From the NCBI RefSeq assembly GCF_019443425.1, contig NZ_CP080382.1, positions 1,860,001-1,924,000 on the forward strand: a stretch of DNA of 64,000 nt, written 5' to 3'. Below are positions 28,695 to 41,993 of the stretch, one piece after another. The position numbers and the translations under genes were made by a program. This DNA is from Arthrobacter sp. PAMC25284. GTDB lineage: Bacteria > Actinomycetota > Actinomycetes > Actinomycetales > Micrococcaceae. The notes under the pieces are model-generated. The model did no database searches. It saw only the letters and a program-made list of their open reading frames with translations, and was not told where the DNA came from. Every line of letters starts with the position of its first letter. The stretch's first letter is position 1.

Positions 28695-29783
28695 TCAGTA
28701 GAACTGCTGGCCGGTACGCCGGGTGTAGAGCTGTCGCGCGATACGCTCGCCGGCCGCCATCCAGGCGCGGTATTTCAGCGGGGAAAGCACCTGGTCGTAG
28801 CAGCCTACGAAGTCGGTGACGGTCTTGCTGAAGCTGGTTTTGAACAGGCCCAGCCCGTGGAAGGGGTTGGCCGTGTCCTTGAGCTGGTTGCTCGGGGGCG
28901 TGCCGCAGAAGTCGTACTCTGTGCAGCCGTGCTTTTTGAGCTGGTTGATGGCGGTCCATTGAACGAGGTGGGAATCGCCGTACTGGCTGCGCTTTTGCAG
29001 CGAGCCGCCGTCCTTGTAGGTTGCCTTGCGGCCGTAATTGATCACAAAGGCACCGACCGAGGGCACGCCGTTCTCGTACACGAACAGCAGCCGGCCTTGG
29101 CCGCGGGCCAGGAAGTTGTTCCAGAACTGCCGGTAGTACCCGTACTCGCGGACCCGGACCTGGGATTTGGCCTCCACAGTGGTCGTCATGAGCGAATACA
29201 TCGCCCGGAAGTTCTCTTCCGTGGGCTCGACGTTGCGGACCTCTACGCCCTCACGGATGGCGCGGCGCACCGCGTTGCGGCCGCGGGAGTGCAGGTTGCG
29301 CAGCAGCTGGTTTTCGTCCGGCGAGATGTCCAGCAGCGCGGTCGAGTCATTGGGCTGCAGGTTGTGGGTCTTGACGAGCCCGGCCCCCTCGAGGACCTCC
29401 CTGGCATCGTCGGAAAGCACAATGTCGGGTTCGATCTTGATCGCGAACACGCCGAGCTTCGCCCGCTTCACGAACTCCGCGTTGGCCCGGACAATACCGG
29501 GAATGTCCTCGATGCCGGCAACATCCGGGCCCTTGATCAGGTACCAGAGTTTGCCCAGCACCGGAAAGGACTTTTCGAGGACCAGGTTATAACTCGAATA
29601 GTCCGCGGTTTCGTACACCAAGTGCAAGGGTTTCCAGCCGAAGTGCTGCTTGACTTCGGCAAACGCCTCAGACTGCAGGAGGTTGCCGCCGTTGGGATTC
29701 GCGGTGACGTGGGAATCCCATTTGGTGATCTCGTCGGTCGTGGCAAAGCGGGCAGTGAACTCACGCAAGTGTGCGGTATCCAA
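28695..29783 (-). CDS. FemAB/FemX-like peptidoglycan bridge aminoacyltransferase
   Basis: A 362-aa protein of the Fem family, which adds amino acids from aminoacyl-tRNA to the lipid II stem peptide. Two GNAT-like halves are seen, with NLLQSEAFAEVKQHFGWKP, LWYLIKGPDVAGI, RNAVRRAIREGVEVR, KRSQYGDSHLVQWTAI and CTEYDFCGTPPSNQL. The last motif is typical of the actinobacterial FemX group. Micrococcaceae have complex interpeptide bridges, so the role is plausible. The start is uncertain: TTG 29783 gives MDTAHLREF, and a TTG at 29768 (LREFTARF) is an alternative. Upstream ATG at 29788 is out of frame. Confidence 0.87.
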   Translation of the reverse strand: MDTAHLREFTARFATTDEITKWDSHVTANPNGGNLLQSEAFAEVKQHFGWKPLHLVYETADYSSYNLVLEKSFPVLGKLWYLIKGPDVAGIEDIPGIVRANAEFVKRAKLGVFAIKIEPDIVLSDDAREVLEGAGLVKTHNLQPNDSTALLDISPDENQLLRNLHSRGRNAVRRAIREGVEVRNVEPTEENFRAMYSLMTTTVEAKSQVRVREYGYYRQFWNNFLARGQGRLLFVYENGVPSVGAFVINYGRKATYKDGGSLQKRSQYGDSHLVQWTAINQLKKHGCTEYDFCGTPPSNQLKDTANPFHGLGLFKTSFSKTVTDFVGCYDQVLSPLKYRAWMAAGERIARQLYTRRTGQQFY

Positions 29784-29889
29784 TCATTGCGGGTGGAGCC
29801 TGGGCGGCATGCGGGCATGCATCCCAAGTCTAACGGCCCCGTGCCTTCGGGCCCTGCCGCGGTTCAGCCGAAAAGGCTAGGCTGGATTG

Positions 29890-30444
29890 ATGGAAGCGCA
29901 TTCAGAATCCTTCAGCCGGACCGGCGCGTCCGGGTCCTCCAAGCGCGGCACCCCGGGGACCGGCGCCCAGATTCTCGGTCTCCTCGTCCTCTTGGGCGCC
30001 TCTTTCGCAGTTGCCGCGATCGGCGGGCTGTCATCGGCCTCGAACGTCGACGGCTGGTATGTCACGGCGGACAAAGCGCCGTGGTCGCCGCCGAACTGGC
30101 TGTTCGGACCGGCCTGGACTTTCCTGTACACCGCGATGGCGGTGGCCGCATGGCTTGTGTGGCGGACCCGGGACCGGCGGGCGCCCAAAGCCTTGAAGGT
30201 TTACGCCGTCCAACTGACGCTGAACTTCCTTTGGACGCCGGTGTTTTTCGGGCTCTACCCGTTCCTGGGCAGCGCGGCCCTGTGGATTGCGCTGCTCATC
30301 ATCGTGTCGATGATCGGGGCGATCATCTGGACCATTGCGCTGTTCCGCCCGATCAGCGGCTGGGCAGGGATCCTGCTGGTGCCCTATCTGGCCTGGGTCC
30401 TGTTCGCCACCACGCTCAACGCCTGGATGGCGTTCAACAACTGA
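29890..30444 (+). CDS. TspO/MBR family membrane protein
   Basis: A 184-aa protein with a hydrophilic N-terminus of about 25 residues and five TM helices. The TspO signature is clear: WYVTADKAPWSPPNWLFGPAWTFLYTAMAVAAW, LTLNFLWTPVFFGLYPF and LAWVLFATTLNAWMAFNN. TspO binds tetrapyrroles and other ligands and is linked to stress responses. The ATG at 29890 is used; a TTG immediately before it is in frame. The stop codon lies at the junction of a 17-bp tandem duplication. It diverges from the FemX-like gene. Confidence 0.93.
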   Translation: MEAHSESFSRTGASGSSKRGTPGTGAQILGLLVLLGASFAVAAIGGLSSASNVDGWYVTADKAPWSPPNWLFGPAWTFLYTAMAVAAWLVWRTRDRRAPKALKVYAVQLTLNFLWTPVFFGLYPFLGSAALWIALLIIVSMIGAIIWTIALFRPISGWAGILLVPYLAWVLFATTLNAWMAFNN

Positions 30445-30459
30445 TGGCGTTCAACAACT
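30426..30459. repeat. 17-bp tandem duplication across the tspO stop
   Basis: GATGGCGTTCAACAACT occurs at 30426-30442 and again at 30443-30459. The first copy encodes the final residues and supplies most of the TGA stop. The second lies just after it. Confidence 0.97.
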
Positions 30460-30480
30460 AACGCCGCACGCCGGCACCCG

Positions 30481-30499
30481 GCCCCGCTAGCCGCGGGGC
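30481..30499. terminator. Small GC hairpin between convergent tspO and sdaA
   Basis: GCCCCGC/GCGGGGC arms with a 5-nt loop, touching the sdaA stop codon. It may terminate both genes. There is no clear U-tract. Confidence 0.45.
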
Positions 30500-31911
30500 T
30501 AGCACTCCACGACGTTCACGGCGAGGCCGCCCATGGCGGTTTCCTTGTACTTCGAACTCATGTCCCGGCCGGTTTCCCGCATGGTCACAATGACCTCATC
30601 GAGGGACACCCGGTGGGTGCCGTCGCCCCACAGCGCCATTTTGGCCGCGTTGATGGCTTTGGCCGCCGCGATCGCGTTGCGTTCGATGCACGGGATCTGG
30701 ACGAGCCCGCCAATTGGATCACAGGTCAGCCCCAGGTTGTGCTCCATCGCAATCTCCGCCGCATTTTCCACCTGCGCCGGGGTGCCGCCCATGACCTCCG
30801 CGAGACCCGCAGCCGCCATCGACGACGCCGATCCCACTTCGCCCTGGCAGCCGACCTCGGCCCCGGAGATGGAGGCCTGCTCCTTGTACAGAACCCCGAC
30901 GGCCGCTGCCGTCAGCAGGAATTTCACAACAACGTCGTCGCGGTCTTTCTGGGTGGCTTTGTCCATGCCGGGGGCGAAATGCAGCGCGTAGTACAGCACG
31001 GCGGGGATGATCCCGGCGGCGCCATTGGTGGGGGCGGTGACCACCCGGCCGCCCGAGGCGTTTTCCTCGTTGACGGCGAGCGCGATCAGGTTGACCCATT
31101 CCTGCCAGTACTTCGGGTCCCGGTCCTTGTCCTCCTTCATCAGCCGTTCGTGCCAGTCGGGGGCACGGCGGCGGACCTTCAGCCCGCCGGGCAGCAGCCC
31201 CTCACGCTTCAGGCTGACCTCGACGCAGCCCTCCATTACCGAGTAGATATGCAGGAGCCCGTCCCGGATCTCCTGTTCGGTCCTGGACTCGCGCTCGTTG
31301 ACGAACATCACCTCGCCCATGGACAGGCCCTTGGACTGGCAGCGGCCCAGCAGCTCCGCGGCGGTGCGGAACGGGAGGGGAAGTTCCTTCTTGGACTCGG
31401 CAAGTTCCTCCAACGCTGCGTCTTCTTCGCCCTCGCGGACAATGAAGCCGCCGCCGACCGAGAAGAACGTCGCTTGATGCAGGACCTCGCCGTCGGCGTC
31501 GAATACCGTGAACGTCATGCCGTTGGTATGCCGGGGCAGGATGGTCAGGGGGCGCAGGACCATGTCCTGAACTCCGTACGGCAGCGGCACGCCTTGGCCC
31601 TGTCCGGCGCCGGCCAGCTGCAGGGTGCCGGTTCCGGCAATCGCGGCAAGCCGCTCCTCGACTTCCTCGGGAAGGATCTGGTCCGGGTGGAAGCCTTCGA
31701 GTCCGAGCAGAATCGCGGTCATAGTGCCGTGGCCGTGGCCCGTGGCGGCGAGGGAACCGTAAAGGTCAACGCGCAGCGACGCCACCCGGTCCAGGACGGC
31801 TTCGGTCCGGAGCTCTTCGGCGAACACGGCGGCGGCCCGCATGGGCCCCACAGTGTGCGAACTCGACGGTCCTATTCCGATGGAAAAGAGGTCAAAAACT
31901 CCAACGGCCAT
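30499..31911 (-). CDS. sdaA: L-serine ammonia-lyase (iron-sulfur dependent)
   Basis: A 470-aa single-chain L-serine dehydratase converting serine to pyruvate and ammonia. The N-terminal beta domain starts [27 protein letters not shown]. The alpha domain has [15 protein letters not shown] and the three cysteines that hold the [4Fe-4S] cluster, in [17 protein letters not shown] and [13 protein letters not shown] lies 8 nt before the ATG at 31911. It is the last gene in the minus-strand series behind glyA and the glycine cleavage genes. The 160 nt between glyA and sdaA could hold a separate promoter. Confidence 0.96.
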   Translation of the reverse strand: MAVGVFDLFSIGIGPSSSHTVGPMRAAAVFAEELRTEAVLDRVASLRVDLYGSLAATGHGHGTMTAILLGLEGFHPDQILPEEVEERLAAIAGTGTLQLAGAGQGQGVPLPYGVQDMVLRPLTILPRHTNGMTFTVFDADGEVLHQATFFSVGGGFIVREGEEDAALEELAESKKELPLPFRTAAELLGRCQSKGLSMGEVMFVNERESRTEQEIRDGLLHIYSVMEGCVEVSLKREGLLPGGLKVRRRAPDWHERLMKEDKDRDPKYWQEWVNLIALAVNEENASGGRVVTAPTNGAAGIIPAVLYYALHFAPGMDKATQKDRDDVVVKFLLTAAAVGVLYKEQASISGAEVGCQGEVGSASSMAAAGLAEVMGGTPAQVENAAEIAMEHNLGLTCDPIGGLVQIPCIERNAIAAAKAINAAKMALWGDGTHRVSLDEVIVTMRETGRDMSSKYKETAMGGLAVNVVEC

Positions 31912-32071
31912 GATGCGGTTCCTTACTAGGTCTTGCGGTTGCCCGGCAGGGGCTCCTGCCGGAGGCGGTGCGGCCGCCGGTTGGCGGCTGCAACGCCGGA
32001 TGCTCGACGCCGGGCGGCGGCTGGTGGCCGCGGCCCGCCCGGCGTCGTGCTTTCTTTCAGTGGGACGGGCT

Positions 32072-33387
<1,316 letters not shown>

Positions 33388-33391
<4 letters not shown>

Positions 33392-33771
33392 AGTTCGCCG
33401 CCGTTCTTGGAGGCGTACTCCTGCGCCGACAGCAGCGGTCCGTGGGACTCGGCCGCGACCTTGAACAGCCAGCCGGCACCGTACGGATCGTTATTGATCA
33501 GGGCCGGGTCATCAACGACGGCCGGGTTCACTTCGGTGACCTCGCCTGTGACGGGGGCGTACAGGTCGGAGACGGACTTGGTGGACTCCACCTCGCCGCA
33601 GGTCTCCCCCGCGGTGACCGCTGCCCCGACCTCGGGCAGATCAACGTAGACAATGTCGCCCAAGGCATCCGTGGCGACGGCGGAAATGCCGATGGACACG
33701 ACGTTCCCGGCCTCCTTCGCAACCCATTCGTGCTCTTCGGAGTACTGCAGTTCGGGGGCTACTTTTGCCAT
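33388..33771 (-). CDS. gcvH: Glycine cleavage system H protein
   Basis: A 127-aa lipoyl carrier protein. The lipoylated lysine is in [21 protein letters not shown], and [18 protein letters not shown] is typical. It shuttles the aminomethyl group between GcvP, GcvT and the L protein. The latter is not in the window. It is 130 nt downstream of gcvT and overlaps glyA by 4 nt. Confidence 0.97.
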
Positions 33772-33901
33772 TTGTTTTTCCTAAGTCTCGGTTGGTCGTT
33801 GTGCTGAGTCTGTGGTGGTGGGGCTGGCTGGCCGCGGTTTTCGAAAGCGTGCGTCTAAGCGAGGAACGAGCGAGCACGCGTGAAAACTGGGACCTGCCGG
33901 C

Positions 33902-35065
33902 TTACTTTTGGCGCTTGTAGAACGGCAGTGCGACGACTTCGAACGGCTCTGCCTTGCCGCGCAGGTCGATGTCCAGTGCCGTGCCGGGCTCGGTGTGCTC
34001 GACGTCGACGTAGGCCATCGCCACCGGGTAGCCCAGGCTGGGACTGGGCTGGCCGGACGTGACCTCGCCGACGGTGACGCCGTCCTTGAGGACCGGGTAG
34101 TGGCCGCGGCCTGCGCGGCGGCCCAGTCCTTTGAGCCCGACGAGCTTGCGTCCGGCGGTGATGCCAGCCCCGGTGGCCTTCGTGGCGGCGAGGGCTTCCT
34201 TGCCGACGAAGTCGCCTTCCTTGGACAGGGCGACGATGGCTCCCAGTCCGGCGGAGAACGGGTCTCCGTCGAGGGAAAGCTCATTGCCGTAGAGCGGCAT
34301 GCCCGCCTCGAGCCGGAGCGAATCGCGGGACGCGAGACCGGCAGGCGTCAGCTCGCCGTCGTCGGCAATGGCGACGAGCGCCTGCCAAAGTGCGGCGGCG
34401 GCGTCGTTGGCGACGAAGATCTCGAAGCCGTCCTCACCGGTGTAGCCGGTGCGGGCGAGCAGCAGCTCCTGGCTGGCGCCGCCGACGAGGAAGGGGACCT
34501 CCACGGCGGCGTAGTACTTGAGCCCGGTAACGAGTTCGTGCTGCGCGGCCGGGACGAGACGGAGCAGGATTTCCTCCGCTTTCGGACCCTGCACGGCGAT
34601 CAGCGAGGTCTCGGCCGAGGCGTCCTCGACGACGACGTCGAAGCCTCCCGCCTTGCCGGAAACGGCCCGTTCGGCGAGGGCCGCGGCGACCACCTTGGCG
34701 TTGCCGGCATTGGGAACAACGAGGAACGTGTCGGCCCCCTCCGCCTCCGACGGGCGCCGGTAGGTGATGAGGTCATCGATGATGCCGCCGGCATTGTTGC
34801 AAATCAGCGAGTATTTGGCCTTGCCGACCGACATCGCGGAGATCTTACCGACGAGCGCGTAGTCCAGGAACGCGGCGGCTTCCGGGCCGGTGACCCAGAC
34901 TTCGCCCATGTGGGAGAGGTCGAACAGGCCGGCGGACTTCCGCACAGCGTGGTGTTCTGCCAGTTCGGAGCTGTACTTGAGCGGCATCTGCCAGCCGCCG
35001 AAGTCCGTGAAGGAGGCGCCGAGCTTCTTGTGCTCTTCGTAAAGGGCCGTGTAGTTCTCAGTCAT
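33902..35065 (-). CDS. gcvT: Glycine cleavage system aminomethyltransferase (T protein)
   Basis: A 387-aa folate-dependent enzyme releasing ammonia and transferring the one-carbon unit to tetrahydrofolate. Visible are SFTDFGGWQMPLKY, GLFDLSHMGEVWVTGPEA, LLARTGYTGEDGFEIF (with the catalytic Asp region) and RDSLRLEAGMPLYGNE. ATG at 35065 gives the normal start MTENYTALYEEHKK; the frame is open far upstream inside gcvP. It begins 11 nt after the gcvP stop. Confidence 0.97.
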   Translation of the reverse strand: MTENYTALYEEHKKLGASFTDFGGWQMPLKYSSELAEHHAVRKSAGLFDLSHMGEVWVTGPEAAAFLDYALVGKISAMSVGKAKYSLICNNAGGIIDDLITYRRPSEAEGADTFLVVPNAGNAKVVAAALAERAVSGKAGGFDVVVEDASAETSLIAVQGPKAEEILLRLVPAAQHELVTGLKYYAAVEVPFLVGGASQELLLARTGYTGEDGFEIFVANDAAAALWQALVAIADDGELTPAGLASRDSLRLEAGMPLYGNELSLDGDPFSAGLGAIVALSKEGDFVGKEALAATKATGAGITAGRKLVGLKGLGRRAGRGHYPVLKDGVTVGEVTSGQPSPSLGYPVAMAYVDVEHTEPGTALDIDLRGKAEPFEVVALPFYKRQK

Positions 35066-35076
35066 TCGGGCTGTCC

Positions 35077-37947
<2,871 letters not shown>

Positions 37948-38014
37948 AAGGAACTCCATAAATCAGGCGGCGCAGGGTACGCCACAGGGATTGGGTTCCT
38001 CCCCGCTCTGTATT

Positions 38015-38205
38015 GGACCTGAGAGTTTCCGCACAGCCCTGCGTTTACAGGACTCCGCTTGCACCGTCGGTGAGCACAGCATGTCCGAGGACAGCCTGCT
38101 GCTTTCCAGAGGCGCCTTGCCGCGGCGGTACGTGGGCCTGAGAGATTCCTGGGGAGGATTTGCTCCTACGGCGCCTGCTTGTACCTTACTGGCAGAACTC
38201 TCCCG
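38015..38205 (-). promoter_or_regulatory. Tandem glycine riboswitch
   Basis: Two glycine aptamers lie in tandem on the minus strand. The first runs from GGGAGAGTTCTGCC (38203) through GGCGCCGTAGGAGCAAA to CCCAGGAATCTCTCAGGCCCACGTACCG. The second follows with CTGGAAAGCAG, CACCGACGGTGCAAGCGG and CTCTCAGGTCC, ending near 38015. These are the conserved gcvT-RNA elements. The start codon is 68 nt beyond. Glycine binding should turn the gcv-glyA-sdaA operon on. An inverted repeat GTGAC-N4-GTCAC at 38235-38248 and AT-rich TTAATTAAATAT-like sequence just upstream mark the probable promoter. Confidence 0.94.
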
Positions 38206-38308
38206 CCGCAGATCGAAGGCATATTTAATTAGCCGTGACCACAGTCACAGCCTCCATTGTCCTACGTGCGGGCCGCGTCCGCAAGCCGTGACGGCTGCGC
38301 CGGCGGAG

Positions 38309-38857
38309 CTAGCCGCGCAGCCGGGCGACGGCGACCAGCAGGCCCTCGAGGTCCGCGCCGAACCCGGGCCCCGGCCCGCCCGGTCCCCGGGCGAGCATGG
38401 CATTGAAATACAGCCCGTCCCCCATGTAGAGGACAGCTTTGGCCATCGCGGGACCGACGTCAGCAGCAAGCAGTTCCAGCCAGCGCGCCTGGGCGGCAGA
38501 AAAACGGCGCCGGGATTCCTCGTGCGCCACCTCCGCCAGCCGGGTGGCGGCAACAAAGGACCGGTCCATCGGGGTGTCGGCCCAGAGCGAGGACCTGATG
38601 AAGTAGGCCGCTGCACCTTCCGGGGCCGCCGCCATGGCCTCGAGATCCTGGGCCAGATGCTCATCCAGCCGCTCCAGCAGCGCCGCGATCATCGCCTCCT
38701 TGTTGGGAAAGTGATACAGCAGCCCGCCTTTGGAAACGCCGGCCCGCCTCGCGACAGCCTCCAGCGTCGCGGCACGTTCACCTTCTTCAATAAGCAGCGA
38801 AATGAAGCCATCGAGGACGGCTTCCCGGGCGACTGGTTTTCTGGGCATGGCTTCCAT
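38309..38857 (-). CDS. TetR family repressor
   Basis: A 182-aa regulator. The N-terminal HTH (about 10-55) reads LEAVARRAGVSKGGLLYHFPNKEAMIAALL, the TetR signature. The C-terminal ligand/dimerisation domain resembles TetR_C subtypes that control efflux. ATG 38857 (MEAMPRKP) or ATG 38848 (MPRKPVAREA) may be the start. It diverges from the MFS exporter. A perfect palindrome sits between them over the exporter promoter, so it probably represses the exporter. Confidence 0.92.
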   Translation of the reverse strand: MEAMPRKPVAREAVLDGFISLLIEEGERAATLEAVARRAGVSKGGLLYHFPNKEAMIAALLERLDEHLAQDLEAMAAAPEGAAAYFIRSSLWADTPMDRSFVAATRLAEVAHEESRRRFSAAQARWLELLAADVGPAMAKAVLYMGDGLYFNAMLARGPGGPGPGFGADLEGLLVAVARLRG

Positions 38858-38858
38858 C

Positions 38859-38887
38859 TTGCCCGCAATGACCCGAATTTCTTAAAT
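38859..38887 (+). promoter_or_regulatory. Promoter of the MFS exporter
   Basis: TTGCCC (38859-38864), 17-nt spacer, TTAAAT (38882-38887). Good spacing for a housekeeping promoter. It reads towards the MFS gene and overlaps the tetR upstream region. Confidence 0.55.
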
Positions 38888-38889
38888 AC

Positions 38890-38903
38890 ACCGTCCAGAC
38901 GGT
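38890..38903. promoter_or_regulatory. Palindromic operator, probable TetR binding site
   Basis: ACCGTC-CA-GACGGT, a perfect 6-bp inverted repeat, lies directly after the predicted -10 box of the exporter promoter and 13 nt before its first ATG. The position fits repression by the divergent TetR protein. Confidence 0.8.
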
Positions 38904-38916
38904 ACAGTTTCAATTC

Positions 38917-40488
38917 ATGAGCAACCTCTTCGCGGCCCGGCACACCGGCACCATGCCCGAAACACGGCAGCAGCCGTGGCGGGACTGGCTGGCGCTGGCC
39001 CTGCTGATGTTTCCGGTCCTGCTGGTGGCGGTGGACAACACTGCCCTGACGTTCGCCCTTCCGGCCATCGCGCGCAGCCTGGACGCTACGGGGATCCAGT
39101 TGCTCTGGATTGTGGACGCCTATCCCCTCGTCCTTGCCGGGCTTCTCGTCGCGATGGGCAGCCTGGGCGATCGGATTGGCCGGCGCAGGCTCCTCCTGGT
39201 CGGCAGTGCAGGGTTCGCCGCAGTGTCAGCGGCGACCGCCTTCGCCGCCAGCGCCGAATGGCTGATTGCCGGGCGCGCCGGGCTGGGTTTCTTCGGCGCG
39301 ATGCTGATGCCCTCCACCCTGTCCCTGATCCGCAACATCTTCCCGGAACCCAACCGTCGCCGGCTGGCGGTAGCCATCTGGGCTGCCGGTTTCTCCGGCG
39401 GCGCGGCGCTGGGCCCGATCGCCGGCGGCTGGCTGGTGGAGCACTTCTGGTGGGGCGCCGTACTGCTCGTGGCGGTGCCGACCATCCTGCCGCTGCTGGT
39501 GCTTGGCCCGGTCCTGCTCCCGGAATCCCGCGATCCGCACCCGGGCCGGGTGGATCTGCCCAGCATTGCGTTTTCCCTGCTGGCCATGGTGCCGACCGTA
39601 TACGGCATCAAGGAACTTGCGACCCACGGCCCGGGACTGGTGGCCTTCACCGGCATCGGCTGTGGACTGCTGATGGGCTATGTCTTCATCCGCAGGCAGC
39701 GGATGCTGGGACGCGGCGGCCTGACCGCTCCGCTGCTGGATGTCAGCCTGTTTGGCAACCGCGTCTTCAGCACCGCCATCATCGCCAATGTACTGGCGTT
39801 GTTCTCCTACAACGGCTTCATCCTGTTCCTCGCCCAGCACCTGCAGTTGATTGAGGGGCAGTCGCCGTCGGCGTCGGGTGTCACGATGGTTCCGGCCCTT
39901 ATTGCGATGATTGTCGCCGGCCTGCTTGTAGTACCGCTCGTGAAGCGGGTGCGGCCGGGCTTTGTGGTCGCCGGCGGGCTCCTGCTCAGCACCGTTGCAT
40001 ACTCCCTCGTGGCCTTCGGCGACCACAGCACGGGCCCGGCCGTGTTGTTGGCGGCCCTCCTGGTTCTGTGCCTGGGGGTTGGTGCCGCCGAGACGATCTC
40101 CAACGATCTGATCCTCGGAGCGGCACCGGCCGAGAAGTCCGGGGCGGCCTCGGCCATTTCGGAGACCGGCTACGAGGTGGGCTCCCTGCTCGGCACGGCG
40201 ATCCTGGGCTCCATCCTGACCGCGTCCTACCAGCGCAACCTCCGGCTGCCGGAGGCGGTGTCCGGTCTGGCCCCTGGCGCTGCCGTCAACCAGGCCGGGG
40301 AGACCCTCGCCGGCGCCGCGGAACTCGCGCAGGGACTTCCCGGCCCGCTGGCCGGGACTGTGATGGCCGCTGCGCGCACCGCCTTCGACTCAGGGGTGCA
40401 CATCACAGCCGCGATCGCCCTCGTGCTGATGGCGGGGGCAGCGGTCCTGGCCGCCGTCGTGCTCCGAAAAGTCCCGACCGCGAACTAG
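38917..40488 (+). CDS. MFS transporter, DHA2 (14-TM) drug exporter family
   Basis: A 523-aa membrane protein with about 14 TM helices. Typical DHA2 motifs are VAVDNTALTFALPAIARSL, LWIVDAYPLVLAGLLVAMGSLGDRIGRRR (motif A) and GFSGGAALGPIAGGWLVEHFWW (motif C, antiporter). It resembles MmrA/QacA-like proton-coupled multidrug exporters. It is expected to be controlled by the divergent TetR. The start may be ATG 38917 or ATG 38953 (MPETRQQPWRDW); neither has a good Shine-Dalgarno. Confidence 0.93.
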   Translation: MSNLFAARHTGTMPETRQQPWRDWLALALLMFPVLLVAVDNTALTFALPAIARSLDATGIQLLWIVDAYPLVLAGLLVAMGSLGDRIGRRRLLLVGSAGFAAVSAATAFAASAEWLIAGRAGLGFFGAMLMPSTLSLIRNIFPEPNRRRLAVAIWAAGFSGGAALGPIAGGWLVEHFWWGAVLLVAVPTILPLLVLGPVLLPESRDPHPGRVDLPSIAFSLLAMVPTVYGIKELATHGPGLVAFTGIGCGLLMGYVFIRRQRMLGRGGLTAPLLDVSLFGNRVFSTAIIANVLALFSYNGFILFLAQHLQLIEGQSPSASGVTMVPALIAMIVAGLLVVPLVKRVRPGFVVAGGLLLSTVAYSLVAFGDHSTGPAVLLAALLVLCLGVGAAETISNDLILGAAPAEKSGAASAISETGYEVGSLLGTAILGSILTASYQRNLRLPEAVSGLAPGAAVNQAGETLAGAAELAQGLPGPLAGTVMAAARTAFDSGVHITAAIALVLMAGAAVLAAVVLRKVPTAN

Positions 40489-40512
40489 GCACCGCCATGG
40501 CAGCACCGACAG

Positions 40513-40555
40513 GAAGGCGCCGGGCGCCGGGATGATCCCGGCGCCCGGCGCCTTC
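40513..40555. terminator. Strong bidirectional hairpin terminator
   Basis: Perfect inverted repeat with 20-bp GC-rich arms (GAAGGCGCCGGGCGCCGGGA and complement) and a 3-nt TGA loop. It lies between the convergent exporter and dps genes. Confidence 0.85.
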
Positions 40556-40562
40556 TCTCGTG

Positions 40563-41042
40563 CTACTTCTTCGAAGGCGTGGCGACCTTGGCCGTGGGCT
40601 TCATCGTCTCTGCATTAACGAGCCATGCGAACTGCTCCAACCGGGCGATGAACTCGTGCAGCAGGTCAGCCGAGGTGGGATCTTCTTCGTCAACCTCGTC
40701 GTGGACCTTGCGCATGGTGCCAACCGCGGCCTCCAGCGCTGCCACAACACGCTCAATCGCGTCGTGGGTATCAATGAGCCCGGCAGGGAATTCGGCCAGC
40801 GACGTGGACTTGGCGACCGTGGATGTGCGGCCGTCCGGGAGCGCGTGGAGCGCCCGCATGCGTTCCGCGGTATCGTCCGCGAATTGTCGGGCGGCATCGA
40901 TAATCTCGTCCAACTGGAGGTGGAGATCCCGGAAGTTCGTCCCCACAATGTTCCAGTGCGCCTGCTTGCCCTGGACATGGAGTTCGATCAGGTCTACCAG
41001 CACTGTCTGCAGGTTGCCCGTCAAGGTCGGTGAAGCTTTCAT
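40563..41042 (-). CDS. dps: Dps family DNA-binding ferritin
   Basis: A 159-aa Dps-type protein. The ferroxidase residues are in LHVQGKQAHWNIVGTNFRDLHLQLDEI. The N-terminal helix and the Lys-rich tail (KPTAKVATPSKK) suggest DNA contact. Dps dodecamers store iron and protect DNA from peroxide. The gene stands alone, with its own upstream region of about 130 nt (41043-41174) in which I see no clear promoter. Confidence 0.93.
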   Translation of the reverse strand: MKASPTLTGNLQTVLVDLIELHVQGKQAHWNIVGTNFRDLHLQLDEIIDAARQFADDTAERMRALHALPDGRTSTVAKSTSLAEFPAGLIDTHDAIERVVAALEAAVGTMRKVHDEVDEEDPTSADLLHEFIARLEQFAWLVNAETMKPTAKVATPSKK

Positions 41043-41174
41043 GCGTCCTCCTCAGTAGGTCAGGTCATTCCGACGCTACCTCAGAGTCCTGCGGCCCGCG
41101 AGAGTCTCCCAGCAATTTCGCAGTTGGCTTACTAATTGTCCCTGGGGGGCGGCGGGCGGGGCGGACTGCCTGGC

Positions 41175-41993
41175 TCAGACGGCCCTGTTCAGGGCCGGAT
41201 CCAGGCGAAAGACGGACCGGGTGATGCCACCGGACGTGGCCTCGGACAACTGCGCCAAATAGTCGTTGCGGCGCCGCGGCGTGATGCGGGACTGGACTTC
41301 GACGTGCTGGTCCGGATCGTCCGCGTAGTGCGTGGACAGCCCGTCGCGCATCAGCCGGATGGCTTCGGAACGCTGTTGGGATACCGCGGCATGCGTGGAA
41401 CCGAGTTCGGCCGCTAGTTCCTTGACGGTCCGGTCGCCGAAGTAGATCTCCTCGACGATGTAGCGCATGCGCTCCGGGAGGCTCTTCACGGCGGCCCGGA
41501 GATAGTCGAGGCGTTCGTCCGCGAGGATGGAGTGTTCCGGAGTAAGAGTCTCCGCGGCCAGGGTGTCGATCACGGCTTCATCGAGGGGCGTCAGCGTCCG
41601 CGAGGCGTCCGCGAGGGCGGCCTCCACAACGCTTTGCTGGACTCCCAGGGCGGAGGCGATTTCTTCGACCGACGGTGCCCGTCCCAGTGCTGCAGCCAGG
41701 GTTTCCTGGACAGACATGGTTTCCTTGATCCTGCGCCGCGCCGAGCGGGTGGCCCAATCGCTGGCACGCATCTCATCGGCGAAGGCGCCCAGGATACGGC
41801 GGCGCGCAAACGCACCAAATGGCACGCCCAGGTCCGGGTCAAAGGAGTCGGCCGACGTGATCAGCGCAATGGCACCGGCCGAAGCGAGGTCATCGCGGGA
41901 AAGGTGCGAGGCTTTTGAGCACAGGTCAGAGACCAGGTAACCCACCAGCGGGAGATGCTGGATCACCATCTCATTGCGTTCCATGCGGTTCAA
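41175..41993 (-). CDS. FliA/WhiG-like (sigma-28 type) RNA polymerase sigma factor
   Basis: A 272-aa group 3 sigma factor. Region 2 carries LASAGAIALITSADSFDPDLGVPFGAFARRRILGAFADEMR. Region 3 has SVEEIASALGVQQSVVEAAL. Region 4 has YFGDRTVKELAAELGSTHAAVSQQRSEAIRLMR. An extra 35-residue tail follows. Its place at the edge of the flagellar cluster, divergent from flgN, points to control of flagellar genes. The TTG at 41993 has GGGGGGAAG 7 nt upstream; ATG 41984 lacks a good site. No anti-sigma FlgM gene was seen. Confidence 0.88.
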   Translation of the reverse strand: MNRMERNEMVIQHLPLVGYLVSDLCSKASHLSRDDLASAGAIALITSADSFDPDLGVPFGAFARRRILGAFADEMRASDWATRSARRRIKETMSVQETLAAALGRAPSVEEIASALGVQQSVVEAALADASRTLTPLDEAVIDTLAAETLTPEHSILADERLDYLRAAVKSLPERMRYIVEEIYFGDRTVKELAAELGSTHAAVSQQRSEAIRLMRDGLSTHYADDPDQHVEVQSRITPRRRNDYLAQLSEATSGGITRSVFRLDPALNRAV

